From: Microvirga thermotolerans
Lineage (GTDB): Bacteria > Pseudomonadota > Alphaproteobacteria > Rhizobiales > Beijerinckiaceae
Reading direction: 5' to 3'
Length of the DNA: 64,000 bases
Assembly (NCBI RefSeq): GCF_009363855.1
Contig: NZ_CP045423.1
Span: 1-64,000 of the forward strand
In this document: in pieces, positions 1 to 11,250 of the stretch
Position numbering within the stretch: position 1 is the first letter of the stretch
How the letters are laid out: every line of letters begins with the position of its first letter
Notes under the pieces: model-generated
Databases searched by the model: none
What the model saw: only the letters and a program-made list of their open reading frames with translations
What the model was told of the DNA's origin: nothing
Position numbers and translations under genes: made by a program

Positions 1-24
1 GTCTTGTAGAGACCTGGTGTAAGT

Positions 25-46
25 CTGTCCCCGACGTTGGGGACAG
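25..46. terminator. hairpin upstream of dnaA
   Basis: Perfect 8-bp inverted repeat CTGTCCCC / GGGGACAG around a 6-nt loop. There is no clear U-run, so it may be a weak terminator of a gene upstream of the window or a structured dnaA leader. Confidence 0.4.
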
Positions 47-100
47 GCCGTGGCGTAGGGGCTCTCCGCCGGAACGGAGAGAGCCTCTTGGAGGATATTG

Positions 101-1612
101 ATGTATCGCAGCGAGGATCATCGCACCTTTGCCGCTCCGAGCGAGAGCGGCGTCGAGGCATCCGGCGAGCAGAACGCGGCCGAGACCTGGGCCCGGGTCA
201 AGCGGCGGCTCCGGGCGGAACTGGGCGAGGACATCTTCGCCAGCTGGTTCGGCCGCCTCGAACTCGATGCGGTGATCGACGGCTGTGCCTACCTGACGGT
301 CCCCACCCGGTTTCTGAAGAGCTGGATCGAGTCCCACTACACGGACCGGGTCCTCACCCTCTACCGGGCCGAGGCGAAGGACGTGGAGCGCGTGGTGATC
401 GGCGTGCGCAGCACCGTCGGTCGCGACGCGGCCGCGATGCGCCGCCCCGTCGAGGCCGCGCGGCCGAGCGCCGCTCCGGGCGCGGCCGCGGCTCCGGCCG
501 GCGCACCGGCGACCCACGAGCCCAAGCCGGCCCCCGCGGCCCACCAGGAGGACCGGAGCGACGCGGCCGATCTCGGCGGCGCCCCGCTCGATCCGCGCCT
601 CACCTTCGACAGCTTCATCGTCGGCCGCTCCAACGCCCTCGCCCATGCGGCGGCCGACCGGGTCGCCCAGGCCCCGAACGGCCAGGCGATCTACAACCCA
701 CTCTATCTCCACGCCGGCGTCGGCCTCGGGAAGACCCACCTCCTCCACGCCATCGGACACGCGGTGCGGGCGCAGGGCCGCCGGGTGATCTACCTCACCG
801 CCGACCGCTTCATGTACGGCTTCGTCGCCTCCCTGAAGGCGCAGACCTCCCTCGCCTTCAAGGAGCGCCTGCGCGGCATCGACCTGCTGATCCTCGACGA
901 CGTGCAGTTCATCCAGGGCAAGCAGATCCAGCAGGAGTTCGGCCACACCCTGAACGCCCTGATCGATTCAGGCCGCCAGATCGTGGTCGCCGCCGACCGC
1001 CCGCCGGCGGATCTCGAGAGCCTCGACGAGCGCGTGCGCTCGCGCCTCGCCGGAGGCCTGGTGGTCGAGGTGGGCGCCCTGGACGAGGCCCTGCGCGCCT
1101 CGATCCTCACCACCCGCATCGAGGCGCTGAAGGCGATCCACCCGACCTTCGAGGTGAGCCCGAACGTCATTTCCTACGTGGCCCGCGCCATCACCGCGAA
1201 CGGCCGCGACCTGGAGGGCGCGGTGAACCGCCTCCTGGCCCACGCCACCCTCACCGGCTCGGCCATCACCCTGGAGACCGCCGAGGCGGCGATCCGCGAC
1301 CTGGTGCGCAACCGGGAGCCGAAGCGGGTCAAGATCGAGGACATCCAGAAGCTGGTGGCCTCCCGCTACAACGTCTCCCGCTCCGACATCCTGTCCGAGC
1401 GCCGCACCGCCGCCGTGGTCAGGCCCCGGCAGATCGCCATGTACCTCTCGAAGGTGCTCACCCTGCGCTCCCTGCCGGAGATCGGTCGCCGGTTCGGCGG
1501 GCGCGACCACACCACCGTGCTCCACGCGGTGCGCAAGATCGAGAAGGCGCTCGGGGAGGACAACGCCCTGTCCGACGAGGTCGAGCTCCTTAAGCGCATG
1601 CTGCAGGAATAG
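101..1612 (+). CDS. dnaA: chromosomal replication initiator DnaA
   Basis: DnaA binds DnaA boxes at oriC, opens the duplex and loads the replicative helicase. The 503-residue protein has the family layout: N-terminal helicase-interaction domain (about 30-110, WARVKRRL...ASWFGRL), a long Ala/Pro-rich linker, an AAA+ domain with Walker A GVGLGKTH and Walker [10 protein letters not shown], and a C-terminal HTH with the DnaA signature [20 protein letters not shown] at 101 is preferred over TTG at 98 because GGAGG (90-94) is 6 nt from the ATG. It heads the cluster dnaA, dnaN, recF, gyrB, which marks the origin region, though an oriC is not resolved in the 100 bases available upstream. Identification is secure. 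Confidence 0.97.
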   Translation: MYRSEDHRTFAAPSESGVEASGEQNAAETWARVKRRLRAELGEDIFASWFGRLELDAVIDGCAYLTVPTRFLKSWIESHYTDRVLTLYRAEAKDVERVVIGVRSTVGRDAAAMRRPVEAARPSAAPGAAAAPAGAPATHEPKPAPAAHQEDRSDAADLGGAPLDPRLTFDSFIVGRSNALAHAAADRVAQAPNGQAIYNPLYLHAGVGLGKTHLLHAIGHAVRAQGRRVIYLTADRFMYGFVASLKAQTSLAFKERLRGIDLLILDDVQFIQGKQIQQEFGHTLNALIDSGRQIVVAADRPPADLESLDERVRSRLAGGLVVEVGALDEALRASILTTRIEALKAIHPTFEVSPNVISYVARAITANGRDLEGAVNRLLAHATLTGSAITLETAEAAIRDLVRNREPKRVKIEDIQKLVASRYNVSRSDILSERRTAAVVRPRQIAMYLSKVLTLRSLPEIGRRFGGRDHTTVLHAVRKIEKALGEDNALSDEVELLKRMLQE

Positions 1613-1792
1613 GCGGCCCGCACCGCGGGCGGCCGCCGCGCCGCCCGGATCGGGCCTGGAGCGGGCCGAGCTGGGGAAAGCTGGGCCGGAGCTTGCTTTT
1701 GCCGCCGACCTTCGCCAATCTTGCCGGCCCTTAGGCTCCGTCCACCTGCCGGATGGCCGGCCAATAATTCCAACGAGAATGGGTGTTGGACC

Positions 1793-2911
1793 ATGAGAGT
1801 TACCGTCGAGCGAGCCGCTCTCCTCAAGGCGCTCGGGCACGTTCACCGCGTCGTCGAGCGGCGCAACACCATCCCGATCCTGTCCAACGTCCTCCTGCGC
1901 GCCGAGGAAGGAACCCTCCGCCTCAAGGCGACGGACCTCGACATCGAGGTGACGGAGACGATTCCGGCCGACATCACCGACGCGGGCTCGACCACGGTCC
2001 CCGCCTACGTGATCTACGACATCGTCCGCAAGCTGCCCGAAGGCGCCCAGGTCTCCCTCGAAACGCCCGGGGACGCGGGCCAGATGCAGATCCGCTCCGG
2101 CCGCTCGCGCTTCATGCTGCAGGCGCTGCCCGAGAGCGACTTCCCCGACCTCGCCGCCGGCGAGCTGCCGCACCGCTTCACCCTGCCCGCCGCCGATCTC
2201 AAGCGCCTGATCGAGAAGACCCAGTTCGCCATCTCCACGGAGGAGACGCGCTACTATCTCAACGGCATTTTCCTCCACACCCTCGACGTGTCCGGCGCTC
2301 CCGTGCTGCGGGCGGTGGCGACGGACGGGCACCGCCTCGCCCGGGTCGAGATGCCGGCGCCGAAGGGGTCGGAGGGCATGCCCGGCGTCATCGTTCCGCG
2401 CAAGGCCGTGGCCGAGATCGTCAAGCTCGTGGAGGACGGCAGCGAGAACGTGACGGTGGAGCTCTCCTCCGCCAAGATCCGCCTCACCTTCGACGGCGTC
2501 GTGCTCACCTCCAAGCTGATCGACGGCACCTTCCCGGACTATCAGCGCGTCATCCCCTCCGCGAACGACAAGCTCCTCACGGTGGAGCGCGCCGATTTCG
2601 CGAAGGCGGTGGACCGCGTCTCGACCATTTCCTCCGAGCGCGGACGGGCGGTGAAGCTCGCCCTCAACGACGGCCGCCTGACCCTGTCCGTCAACAACCC
2701 GGATTCCGGCAGCGCGACGGAGGAGATCGAGGTCGATTACGATTCCGCTCCCATCGATATCGGCTTCAACGCCCGCTACCTTCTCGACATCACCGCGCAG
2801 CTCGACGGCGACACGGCCCTCTTCAAGCTGGCCGATCCCGGCTCGCCCACGGTGGTGCAGGACCGCGAGGGCGCGTCCGCCCTCTACGTGCTGATGCCGA
2901 TGCGCGTCTGA
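1793..2911 (+). CDS. dnaN: DNA polymerase III beta sliding clamp
   Basis: The 372-residue protein has the length and sequence of the DnaN beta clamp, which rings DNA and tethers polymerase III. It starts MRVTVERAALLKALGHVHRV, continues with the conserved NTIPILSNVLL region, and ends in the typical YVLMPMRV. All three clamp domains are present. ATG 1793 gives the canonical N-terminus; an upstream in-frame start at 1721 would add residues unlike the family. It follows dnaA by 180 bp and probably has its own promoter there. Confidence 0.97.
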   Translation: MRVTVERAALLKALGHVHRVVERRNTIPILSNVLLRAEEGTLRLKATDLDIEVTETIPADITDAGSTTVPAYVIYDIVRKLPEGAQVSLETPGDAGQMQIRSGRSRFMLQALPESDFPDLAAGELPHRFTLPAADLKRLIEKTQFAISTEETRYYLNGIFLHTLDVSGAPVLRAVATDGHRLARVEMPAPKGSEGMPGVIVPRKAVAEIVKLVEDGSENVTVELSSAKIRLTFDGVVLTSKLIDGTFPDYQRVIPSANDKLLTVERADFAKAVDRVSTISSERGRAVKLALNDGRLTLSVNNPDSGSATEEIEVDYDSAPIDIGFNARYLLDITAQLDGDTALFKLADPGSPTVVQDREGASALYVLMPMRV

Positions 2912-2924
2912 GGCCGCCGGCCGG

Positions 2925-3278
2925 TCAGGACGGCGCGGCGGGCGCGTCCAGGAGGTCGGCAGGAGCCTGCTCCCTCTCCGTTAGGCCGTAATCGCGCAGG
3001 ACCGCGGCGACGCGCAGGCGATAGCCGCGGAAGATCGCCCCGCGGCCGCGGGTCTGGGCGAGGCGGTGCTCGGCCTGGAGCCGCCATGCCTTCACCGCGT
3101 CCTCGTCGCGCCAGAACGACAGGGACAGGATCTTTCCCGGCTGTGTCAGGCTCTCGAACCGCTCGACGGAGATGAACCCGTCGATGCCGTCGAGGAGCGG
3201 CCGCAGGGAGGCGGCGAGCGCGAGATAGGCCTCCCTGCATCCCTCCCGCGGCTCCACTTCGAATATCACGGCGATCAT
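2925..3278 (-). CDS. antibiotic biosynthesis monooxygenase (ABM) domain protein
   Basis: A 117-residue protein on the opposite strand between dnaN and recF. MIAVIFEVEPREGCREAYL, the central LSLSFWRDEDAVKAWR and the terminal HRLAQTRGRGAIFRGYRLRVA fit the small dimeric ferredoxin-like ABM fold (YgiN/HmoB-type). Members are cofactor-less oxygenases or haem-degrading enzymes, and the exact substrate cannot be read from the sequence. Its 3' end lies 13 bp from that of dnaN (convergent), and its 5' end faces recF divergently. Family assignment is good; function is unknown. Confidence 0.8.
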   Translation of the reverse strand: MIAVIFEVEPREGCREAYLALAASLRPLLDGIDGFISVERFESLTQPGKILSLSFWRDEDAVKAWRLQAEHRLAQTRGRGAIFRGYRLRVAAVLRDYGLTEREQAPADLLDAPAAPS

Positions 3279-3432
3279 TCAAACCCTCCTTCCGTCGCCC
3301 GAAAACGCGAACATCCCACGGGAGCGCGCCCCTGTCGCGCACGGACGCTCCGGCGGGCGCCGAAACGTGGCGGCGCCCGGGTTGTGCTTGATCTTTCGTA
3401 AGGACTCCCGGAAAAGGGGCGTCGGACCCGCC

Positions 3433-4593
3433 ATGCCCCCCGCCTCTCCCGCCGCCTCCCTCATCACGCACCTGACGCTCCAGGATTTCCGCACCTATCC
3501 GCGCCTGGAGCTCGAGGTCTCGCGCCCCCTCGTGGCGCTGGTGGGCGAGAACGGCGCCGGAAAGACCAACGTGCTCGAGGCGATCTCCCTCTTCATGCCG
3601 GGGCGGGGCCTGCGCCGGGCGGAGCTGACCGACATGGCCCGCCAGGGCGGGCCGGGCTCGTTCGCCATCTCCGTCGCCCTGGAGACCCCTTACGGCGAGC
3701 ACCGGCTCGGCACCGGGCTCGACCGGCCCGACGGGGAGACCCGCGCCTCGCGGATCTGCCGCATCGACGGACTACCCGCCGCCTCTCCCGCCGCCTTCGC
3801 GGAGCACCTGCGCCTCGTGTGGCTCACGCCCGACCTGGACGGCCTCTTCCGCGGGCCCCCGGGCGACAGGCGCCGCTTCCTGGACCGGCTGGTGCTCGCG
3901 GTCGACGCCGAGCACGGCGCCCGGGTCAACGCCCTGGAGCGCGCCCTGCGTTCGCGCAACAGGGTGCTGGAGGAGACGCCCGACGACCGCCTCTGGCTCG
4001 ACGCCCTGGAGCGGGAGGCGGCGGAGCTCGCCATCGCCGTGGCCGCCGCCCGCCGGGAGACGGTGGAGCGGCTCGCGGCCCTCATCCTGGCGACGCGGGA
4101 CGAAGCCTCGCCGTTCCCCTTCGCCACCCTGACCCTGGAGGGAGAGATCGACGCCCTGGTCGCCACCCTGCCCGCCGTCGACGCGGAGGACCGCTACCGG
4201 GCCCTCCTGCGCGAGTCCCGCCCCCGCGACCGGGCGGCCGGACGCACCCTGGTCGGCCCCCAGGCCACGGACCTCCTCGTGCGCCACGGCCCCAAGGACA
4301 TCCCGGCCGCCATGGCCTCCACGGGCGAGCAGAAGGCGCTGCTCATCGGCCTCGTCCTCGCCCATGCGCGGCTCGTGGGCGGCATGAGCGGAATCGCGCC
4401 CTTCATCCTGCTGGACGAGGTCGCCGCCCATCTCGACCCGCGCCGCAGGGCCGGCCTGTTCGACACCCTGGAATCGCTCGGCGGCCAGGTCTGGATGACC
4501 GGGGCGGATCCGGGCCTTTTCGGCGAGCTCGAAGGGCGGGCGGACATCCTCCAGGTCTCTCCGGGGCGGATCGAGCCGCTCGCCGTCGCATGA
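3433..4593 (+). CDS. recF: DNA replication and repair protein RecF
   Basis: RecF is an SMC-like ABC ATPase that loads RecA at gaps with RecO/RecR. Visible motifs are Walker A GENGAGKTN, the RecF-type signature STGEQKALLIGLVLAH and Walker B FILLDEVAAHLDP. The 386 residues match the family. ATG 3433 gives an N-terminus ending in LITHLTLQDFRTYP, as in homologues; the in-frame start at 3367 adds 22 unrelated residues. The stop overlaps the start of the next gene (ATGA), so the two are translationally coupled. Confidence 0.95.
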   Translation: MPPASPAASLITHLTLQDFRTYPRLELEVSRPLVALVGENGAGKTNVLEAISLFMPGRGLRRAELTDMARQGGPGSFAISVALETPYGEHRLGTGLDRPDGETRASRICRIDGLPAASPAAFAEHLRLVWLTPDLDGLFRGPPGDRRRFLDRLVLAVDAEHGARVNALERALRSRNRVLEETPDDRLWLDALEREAAELAIAVAAARRETVERLAALILATRDEASPFPFATLTLEGEIDALVATLPAVDAEDRYRALLRESRPRDRAAGRTLVGPQATDLLVRHGPKDIPAAMASTGEQKALLIGLVLAHARLVGGMSGIAPFILLDEVAAHLDPRRRAGLFDTLESLGGQVWMTGADPGLFGELEGRADILQVSPGRIEPLAVA

Positions 4594-5387
4594 GCGCGAC
4601 CGACCGTTTCCTGAAGCCCTTTCTCGCCTTGAGCGGCCTGGGGCTCGCAGGCATCGCCTCCCTCGTGCCCGTGCTCGGGGAGAGCATCGCCCGGCTCCGC
4701 CGCATGCCCGATGCCCCGGACCTTCCGGATGCGGGCCTCGCTGCGCTCCTCCTCGTCCAGCCGACGGCGCTGCTCCTCGCGGCCGTCGCGCTCGGCGTCG
4801 CGCTTTCCGAGAAGGCCTGCCTGCACTCTCTCCTCCTGAGCCGTCTCCGCGGAGGGAGGGGCGGTCCGGCCGTGGGAGCCTGGGGCTCCACCCTTGTGCT
4901 GGCGGTCCTCCTCGCCTCCGCCGCGGCGGCGGCCGACCTCCTGTTCCGGAGCGCGTTTCCGCAGGCCTTCGCGGGCCTTCCCCGCTTGGACGAGGTCTCC
5001 CCCGGCGGCCGCGCCCTCGGCCTCCTCTACGGCGGGATCACGGAAGAGCTGATGATGCGGTTCGGGCTGATGAGCCTCCTGCTCTGGCTGGGCCTTCGCC
5101 TCACCGGGGGCCGCGGACGCATCGCCGTCACGGGGCTTGCCGTCGCGCTCGCGGCCCTCGCCTTCGCGGCGGGCCATCTCGGCGCGCTCGCGACGGCGGC
5201 AGACCCGGCGCGGGAGATCCTGACCGTCAGGACGCTCGTCCTCAACGGGGCCCTGGGCCTCCTCTTCGGCTGGCTCTATGCACGGCACAGCCTGGAACAC
5301 GCCATGCTCGCCCATGCGGCGAGCCACGTGACGTTCTGGACCGCGACGCCCCTCCTCCTGCGCCTCGCGCCGGGCCTCGCGTCCTGA
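4590..5387 (+). CDS. CPBP-family intramembrane metalloprotease
   Basis: A 265-residue multi-pass membrane protein with several hydrophobic helices. It carries the CPBP (CAAX protease/bacteriocin-processing) motifs: GGITEELMMRFGLM (the EExxxR motif), then AGHLGAL and a late HAASHVTFW, supplying the glutamates and histidines thought to bind the metal. Family members cleave within membranes or give self-immunity to bacteriocins; the substrate here is unknown. The ATGA overlap with recF shows co-transcription. Confidence 0.8.
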   Translation: MSATDRFLKPFLALSGLGLAGIASLVPVLGESIARLRRMPDAPDLPDAGLAALLLVQPTALLLAAVALGVALSEKACLHSLLLSRLRGGRGGPAVGAWGSTLVLAVLLASAAAAADLLFRSAFPQAFAGLPRLDEVSPGGRALGLLYGGITEELMMRFGLMSLLLWLGLRLTGGRGRIAVTGLAVALAALAFAAGHLGALATAADPAREILTVRTLVLNGALGLLFGWLYARHSLEHAMLAHAASHVTFWTATPLLLRLAPGLAS

Positions 5388-5502
5388 CGGGCGCTTCGGC
5401 CGCGTCCGGCGCGATGGGGCCCATCACGATTCGTCGGTGGCGCCTTGTTGCGCACGGGCTATACTGCGCCGCAAAATCGTTTCCTCATCCGGTCGCACCG
5501 CC

Positions 5503-6117
5503 ATGGACCTCGCAGGCCTGATCGTCTTCGCCACGGCCCTCTTCATCGCCGCCGCCTCGCCCGGCCCGGGCATCGCCGCCATCGTGGCCCGCGTCCTGGG
5601 GCGGGGGCCGCAGGGGGCGGTGGCGTTCAGCATCGGGGTGGCCCTCGGCGACGTGGTGTGGCTGACCTTCGCGGTCCTCGGCCTCGCCGCCCTCGCCCAG
5701 GCCTTCCACGGGGTGTTCCTGATCATCAAGTGGGCCGGCGCGGCCTATCTCCTCTACATGGCCTACAGGCTCTGGACGGCTCCGGCGGAGGCCCTCGACA
5801 CGCGCGCCGACGTCGCCGCCGAGAGCCCGGTGAGGCTCCTGCTGGGCGGGCTCGCCCTCACCCTCGGCAATCCGAAGCCCATCGTGTTCTATCTCGCACT
5901 GCTCCCGACCATCCTGGACCTGACCCAGGTCACGATGCTCGGCTATGCGGAACTGGTGGCGGCCACCTTCGCGGTTCTGGGAGTGGTCTTCGCGATCTAT
6001 ATCGGCCTCGCGGCCCGCGCCCGGCGGCTCTTCACGAGCCCCAGGGCCCTGCGCGCCCTCAACCGCGGCACGGGGGCCGTCATGGCGGGCGCCGCGGCGG
6101 CCATCGCGGCGCGCTGA
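5503..6117 (+). CDS. LysE/RhtB-family amino-acid exporter
   Basis: A 204-residue protein with about six hydrophobic segments and the LysE/RhtB signature near the N-terminus (FIAAASPGPGIAAIVARVLG), then GVALGDVVWLTFAVLGLAAL and LGGLALTLGNPKPIVFYLALLP. The family exports amino acids or related metabolites by proton antiport. ATG 5503 gives the standard N-terminus MDLAGLIVFATALF; an earlier in-frame start at 5437 adds a non-membrane Cys/Arg-rich tail. The substrate cannot be deduced. Confidence 0.85.
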   Translation: MDLAGLIVFATALFIAAASPGPGIAAIVARVLGRGPQGAVAFSIGVALGDVVWLTFAVLGLAALAQAFHGVFLIIKWAGAAYLLYMAYRLWTAPAEALDTRADVAAESPVRLLLGGLALTLGNPKPIVFYLALLPTILDLTQVTMLGYAELVAATFAVLGVVFAIYIGLAARARRLFTSPRALRALNRGTGAVMAGAAAAIAAR

Positions 6118-8881
<2,764 letters not shown>

Positions 8882-8970
8882 TGGACAGTCACGCAATAAA
8901 TGAGAAATCGACCAGCAAATATTGCGAAACTTTCCACCAAACGAACTGCCCTCCTTTATTATTGTGGCAC
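8882..8970. repeat. left transposon end with putative TnsB-binding sites
   Basis: The terminal site (8889-8908, TCACGCAATAAATGAGAAA) matches, in inverted orientation, the 20-bp repeats of the right end. A second imperfect copy lies at 8911-8929 (core AGCAAATATTGCGAAA) and a weak third at about 8951-8969 (TTTATTATTGTGGCA). Multiple asymmetric sites are how TnsB marks Tn7 ends; binding by this TnsB is inferred. Confidence 0.7.
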
Positions 8971-9076
8971 AAGGACTTAGATCCGCAAAGCCGCACAGGA
9001 GCCCAAGGTTAACGGCGTTGCCCGTGCGAATGGACAGCGCACGAGGGAAAAGCGGCTGGACCGGAATTGGAACTGC

Positions 9077-9107
9077 AACGGCGCGCCCTAAGGTGCGCCG
9101 TTCTCTT
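9077..9107 (+). terminator. terminator-like hairpin inside the left end
   Basis: An 11-bp stem with one G-U pair (AACGGCGCGCC / GGTGCGCCGTT, 9077-9102, loop CTAA) is followed by CTCTT. It could stop gyrB read-through into the cargo. The rest of 8971-9216 shows no gene. Confidence 0.5.
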
Positions 9108-9216
9108 ATCGGGGATCGTGACTGGCTTGTTGCGCCTCCTCCTCGTTTCCCCTCCAGGGACTGTGGCAAGTCTTCCCGGAAGTCGACCGGGTGAGCCCAA
9201 GATCCCATTGCCCGGC

Positions 9217-11250
9217 TTAGCGCGGAGCTGCTTTGCTCCCTTTCCGAGTGCTCCCGCTTCGGTTCTGCTTCGTTGTAGCCCCCTTCCCCGTCTTGAGCTT
9301 TTTCGCTTTCTCAGTCGCACCGCTTGGCGTGATCTTTCTTGCCGGGATTTTGACGACGAGCACCCCGCGGGTGGTGCCGTCATTGAGGAGGTTACCGACA
9401 ATCGGTTTGTAGAGCTGCTTGAAGTGGTCTGGCTTGCCATCCCGGGTTGTCAGGTCGAGGACGAGCAGGATGCCGACCGGTATGTTGGTCGTTTGGTAAA
9501 GCGCGGTCTGGTCACCATAGGACCTCAGGAGATTGGGAAAGGAGGCATCCTCTAGCTCCCGCTTCACCTCTGTCACGAACCTAATCCCGTTCAGCTGGTG
9601 CACGACGTCGGCACGCCCGCCACCGATGCCACGCCATTCATCGACCGTGCCAAACTTCGCCGTCCGCATAAACCTCATGAAATCCGCTTGGAGCTCCTTC
9701 TCCAGCGGATCGGGTTGGTTGGGGAGAAGGAACAGATACTTCACGGTCGGGTCGACCCCGATGGTTGGATCAAGCCGCCCCTCCAGAAATAACAGGGTTT
9801 TCCAAACGACGGAGAGCACGAGGGCTCGCACCTCCGGGTTCGACCTGAACTCCGGAACTTCCTGGAAGGCTTGCTCAATCCGGTGGAGGGCCTCGGCCAT
9901 TGGAGGCGATATTTGCCTCTGTTCCAGAGAGGCCGATGCGGCGACAACCTCTTGGACGATCCTCTGCTGGGCTTCATAGTCCAGATCGCCCGATCCCAGA
10001 ATGGCGGCGACCGTGGGGCTCACAGTCGCCGCCATCTTAGGGTCCGGTGTGACGTCTCCGATCAACGCAGCCTCTGCCCTCTCCAACAGTCCGGCGGCCG
10101 CGGGACCAAGCTCGGTCATCCCTTTGGTCTTGAGCCATTCCCTGAGAACAAAGAGCTGGGACCGGTTCTTGGAGATTTCCTGCTCGATCCGTGGTCTGAC
10201 GATGCGTTCAACCCCACCGTCGCTCCCTTTCCGAAAGATCGTCCTGCTTGCCGTGTACACGGTGAGCAACTCGCTTTCGATGACCTGCGCCGCGTCCAGC
10301 CACCCCGGTTGGGCGAGGCTTTCAACGACGGTGTGAAGGCGAAACGACAACGAAGCCCAGGCCGCCACTTGGGCTGCCTTCAGGCCCTGGAGAAAATCGG
10401 CCTGGTAGCCAGCATAGGCCGAATAGGCGAACGCCTCACGGCTGAGTTCGTCCAGACGCTCGGATGAGGCAACAGGGCGATCATCGTGAAAGTCGCTTAA
10501 CACGCCAATGGCAAGCGACAGGACCTTTGCGTCGGAGCGGGACTCCCGCTTGGCGGATGAGATCTCAAACCACGACCGTGCCGCATCGAAGTGGCCGCGG
10601 ATCTCGTCCGTGCCGCTGCCGTTGAACGCCGCGGCAATCTCATGCAATCCCAGTTCGAACGCGGCCTCGTCCGCCGCGCCATCGATGTCCCGGAGAGCCT
10701 CCAAGAATTCGACGATCCCGCCATTCGGGGCTTCAGAGTGGAGAAGTCCACCGATCCGGGCGGCATGGGCAAGGTAATGTGGATCATCGTCGAGATCGCT
10801 GGCCGCCACCCTGCCGGCGAGTTCAAGGGCACGCCGTTGGCTCCCCCTCTTCATGAGGAGCGCGCCCCGCAAGGCGGCTGTCCTGACACTTACCGCCGCC
10901 TCCCGTGAGGATGCCAACCTGAGCCAAGCCCTGAAGCAACGTTGTTCAAAGATGGGCGGCAAGGGCGGTCGGTCCGCCAGGATGTCAACGATGGAGCTGA
11001 TGGCGAAATCATTTTGAAGCCGCTCGATAACTCCTGTGACAAACTCCGGCGCGGCGCCATCCACCGCATCCGCCTCGTCCATGACAAGCGTCACAAACTC
11101 GGCCGCGAACGGCGATTGGGCAACCACCTCAACCTCGGCCAGAAGGGCGGACAGGCCGCCGAAACCGGAGGATGACGGCGTTCGTCCTGCTTGCAGCGCG
11201 ACCGTCATTGCCTGGTCAAGACGGCTCATCCGGCTACCAGAGGTATTCAT
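9217..11250 (-). CDS. PD-(D/E)XK-type nuclease effector of an SMC/ABC three-gene defence operon
   Basis: A protein of about 677 residues. The first 500 are mostly alpha-helical without a family I can name. The C-terminal part has a restriction-endonuclease-like core, GGGRADVVHQLNGIRFVTEVK, where the Asp and the E-x-K set match PD-(D/E)XK catalytic residues, then a Lys/Arg-rich basic tail. It is third in an operon with a small protein (13186-13821) and an SMC-like ATPase (11234-13186). In ABC-3C/Lamassu-type systems the ATPase senses foreign DNA and releases such an effector. ATG 11250 overlaps the ATPase gene by 17 bp; a later Met seven codons downstream is possible. The nuclease call rests on a motif only. 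Confidence 0.65.
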   Translation of the reverse strand: MNTSGSRMSRLDQAMTVALQAGRTPSSSGFGGLSALLAEVEVVAQSPFAAEFVTLVMDEADAVDGAAPEFVTGVIERLQNDFAISSIVDILADRPPLPPIFEQRCFRAWLRLASSREAAVSVRTAALRGALLMKRGSQRRALELAGRVAASDLDDDPHYLAHAARIGGLLHSEAPNGGIVEFLEALRDIDGAADEAAFELGLHEIAAAFNGSGTDEIRGHFDAARSWFEISSAKRESRSDAKVLSLAIGVLSDFHDDRPVASSERLDELSREAFAYSAYAGYQADFLQGLKAAQVAAWASLSFRLHTVVESLAQPGWLDAAQVIESELLTVYTASRTIFRKGSDGGVERIVRPRIEQEISKNRSQLFVLREWLKTKGMTELGPAAAGLLERAEAALIGDVTPDPKMAATVSPTVAAILGSGDLDYEAQQRIVQEVVAASASLEQRQISPPMAEALHRIEQAFQEVPEFRSNPEVRALVLSVVWKTLLFLEGRLDPTIGVDPTVKYLFLLPNQPDPLEKELQADFMRFMRTAKFGTVDEWRGIGGGRADVVHQLNGIRFVTEVKRELEDASFPNLLRSYGDQTALYQTTNIPVGILLVLDLTTRDGKPDHFKQLYKPIVGNLLNDGTTRGVLVVKIPARKITPSGATEKAKKLKTGKGATTKQNRSGSTRKGSKAAPR

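Noticed and set aside
1..100. possible oriC upstream of dnaA
   Set aside because: Only 100 bases are visible and I see no cluster of DnaA boxes or AT-rich unwinding region; in alphaproteobacteria the origin may lie elsewhere.
8951..8969. third TnsB site in the left end
   Set aside because: Only about 7 of 16 consensus positions match, so it is mentioned but not claimed as firm.
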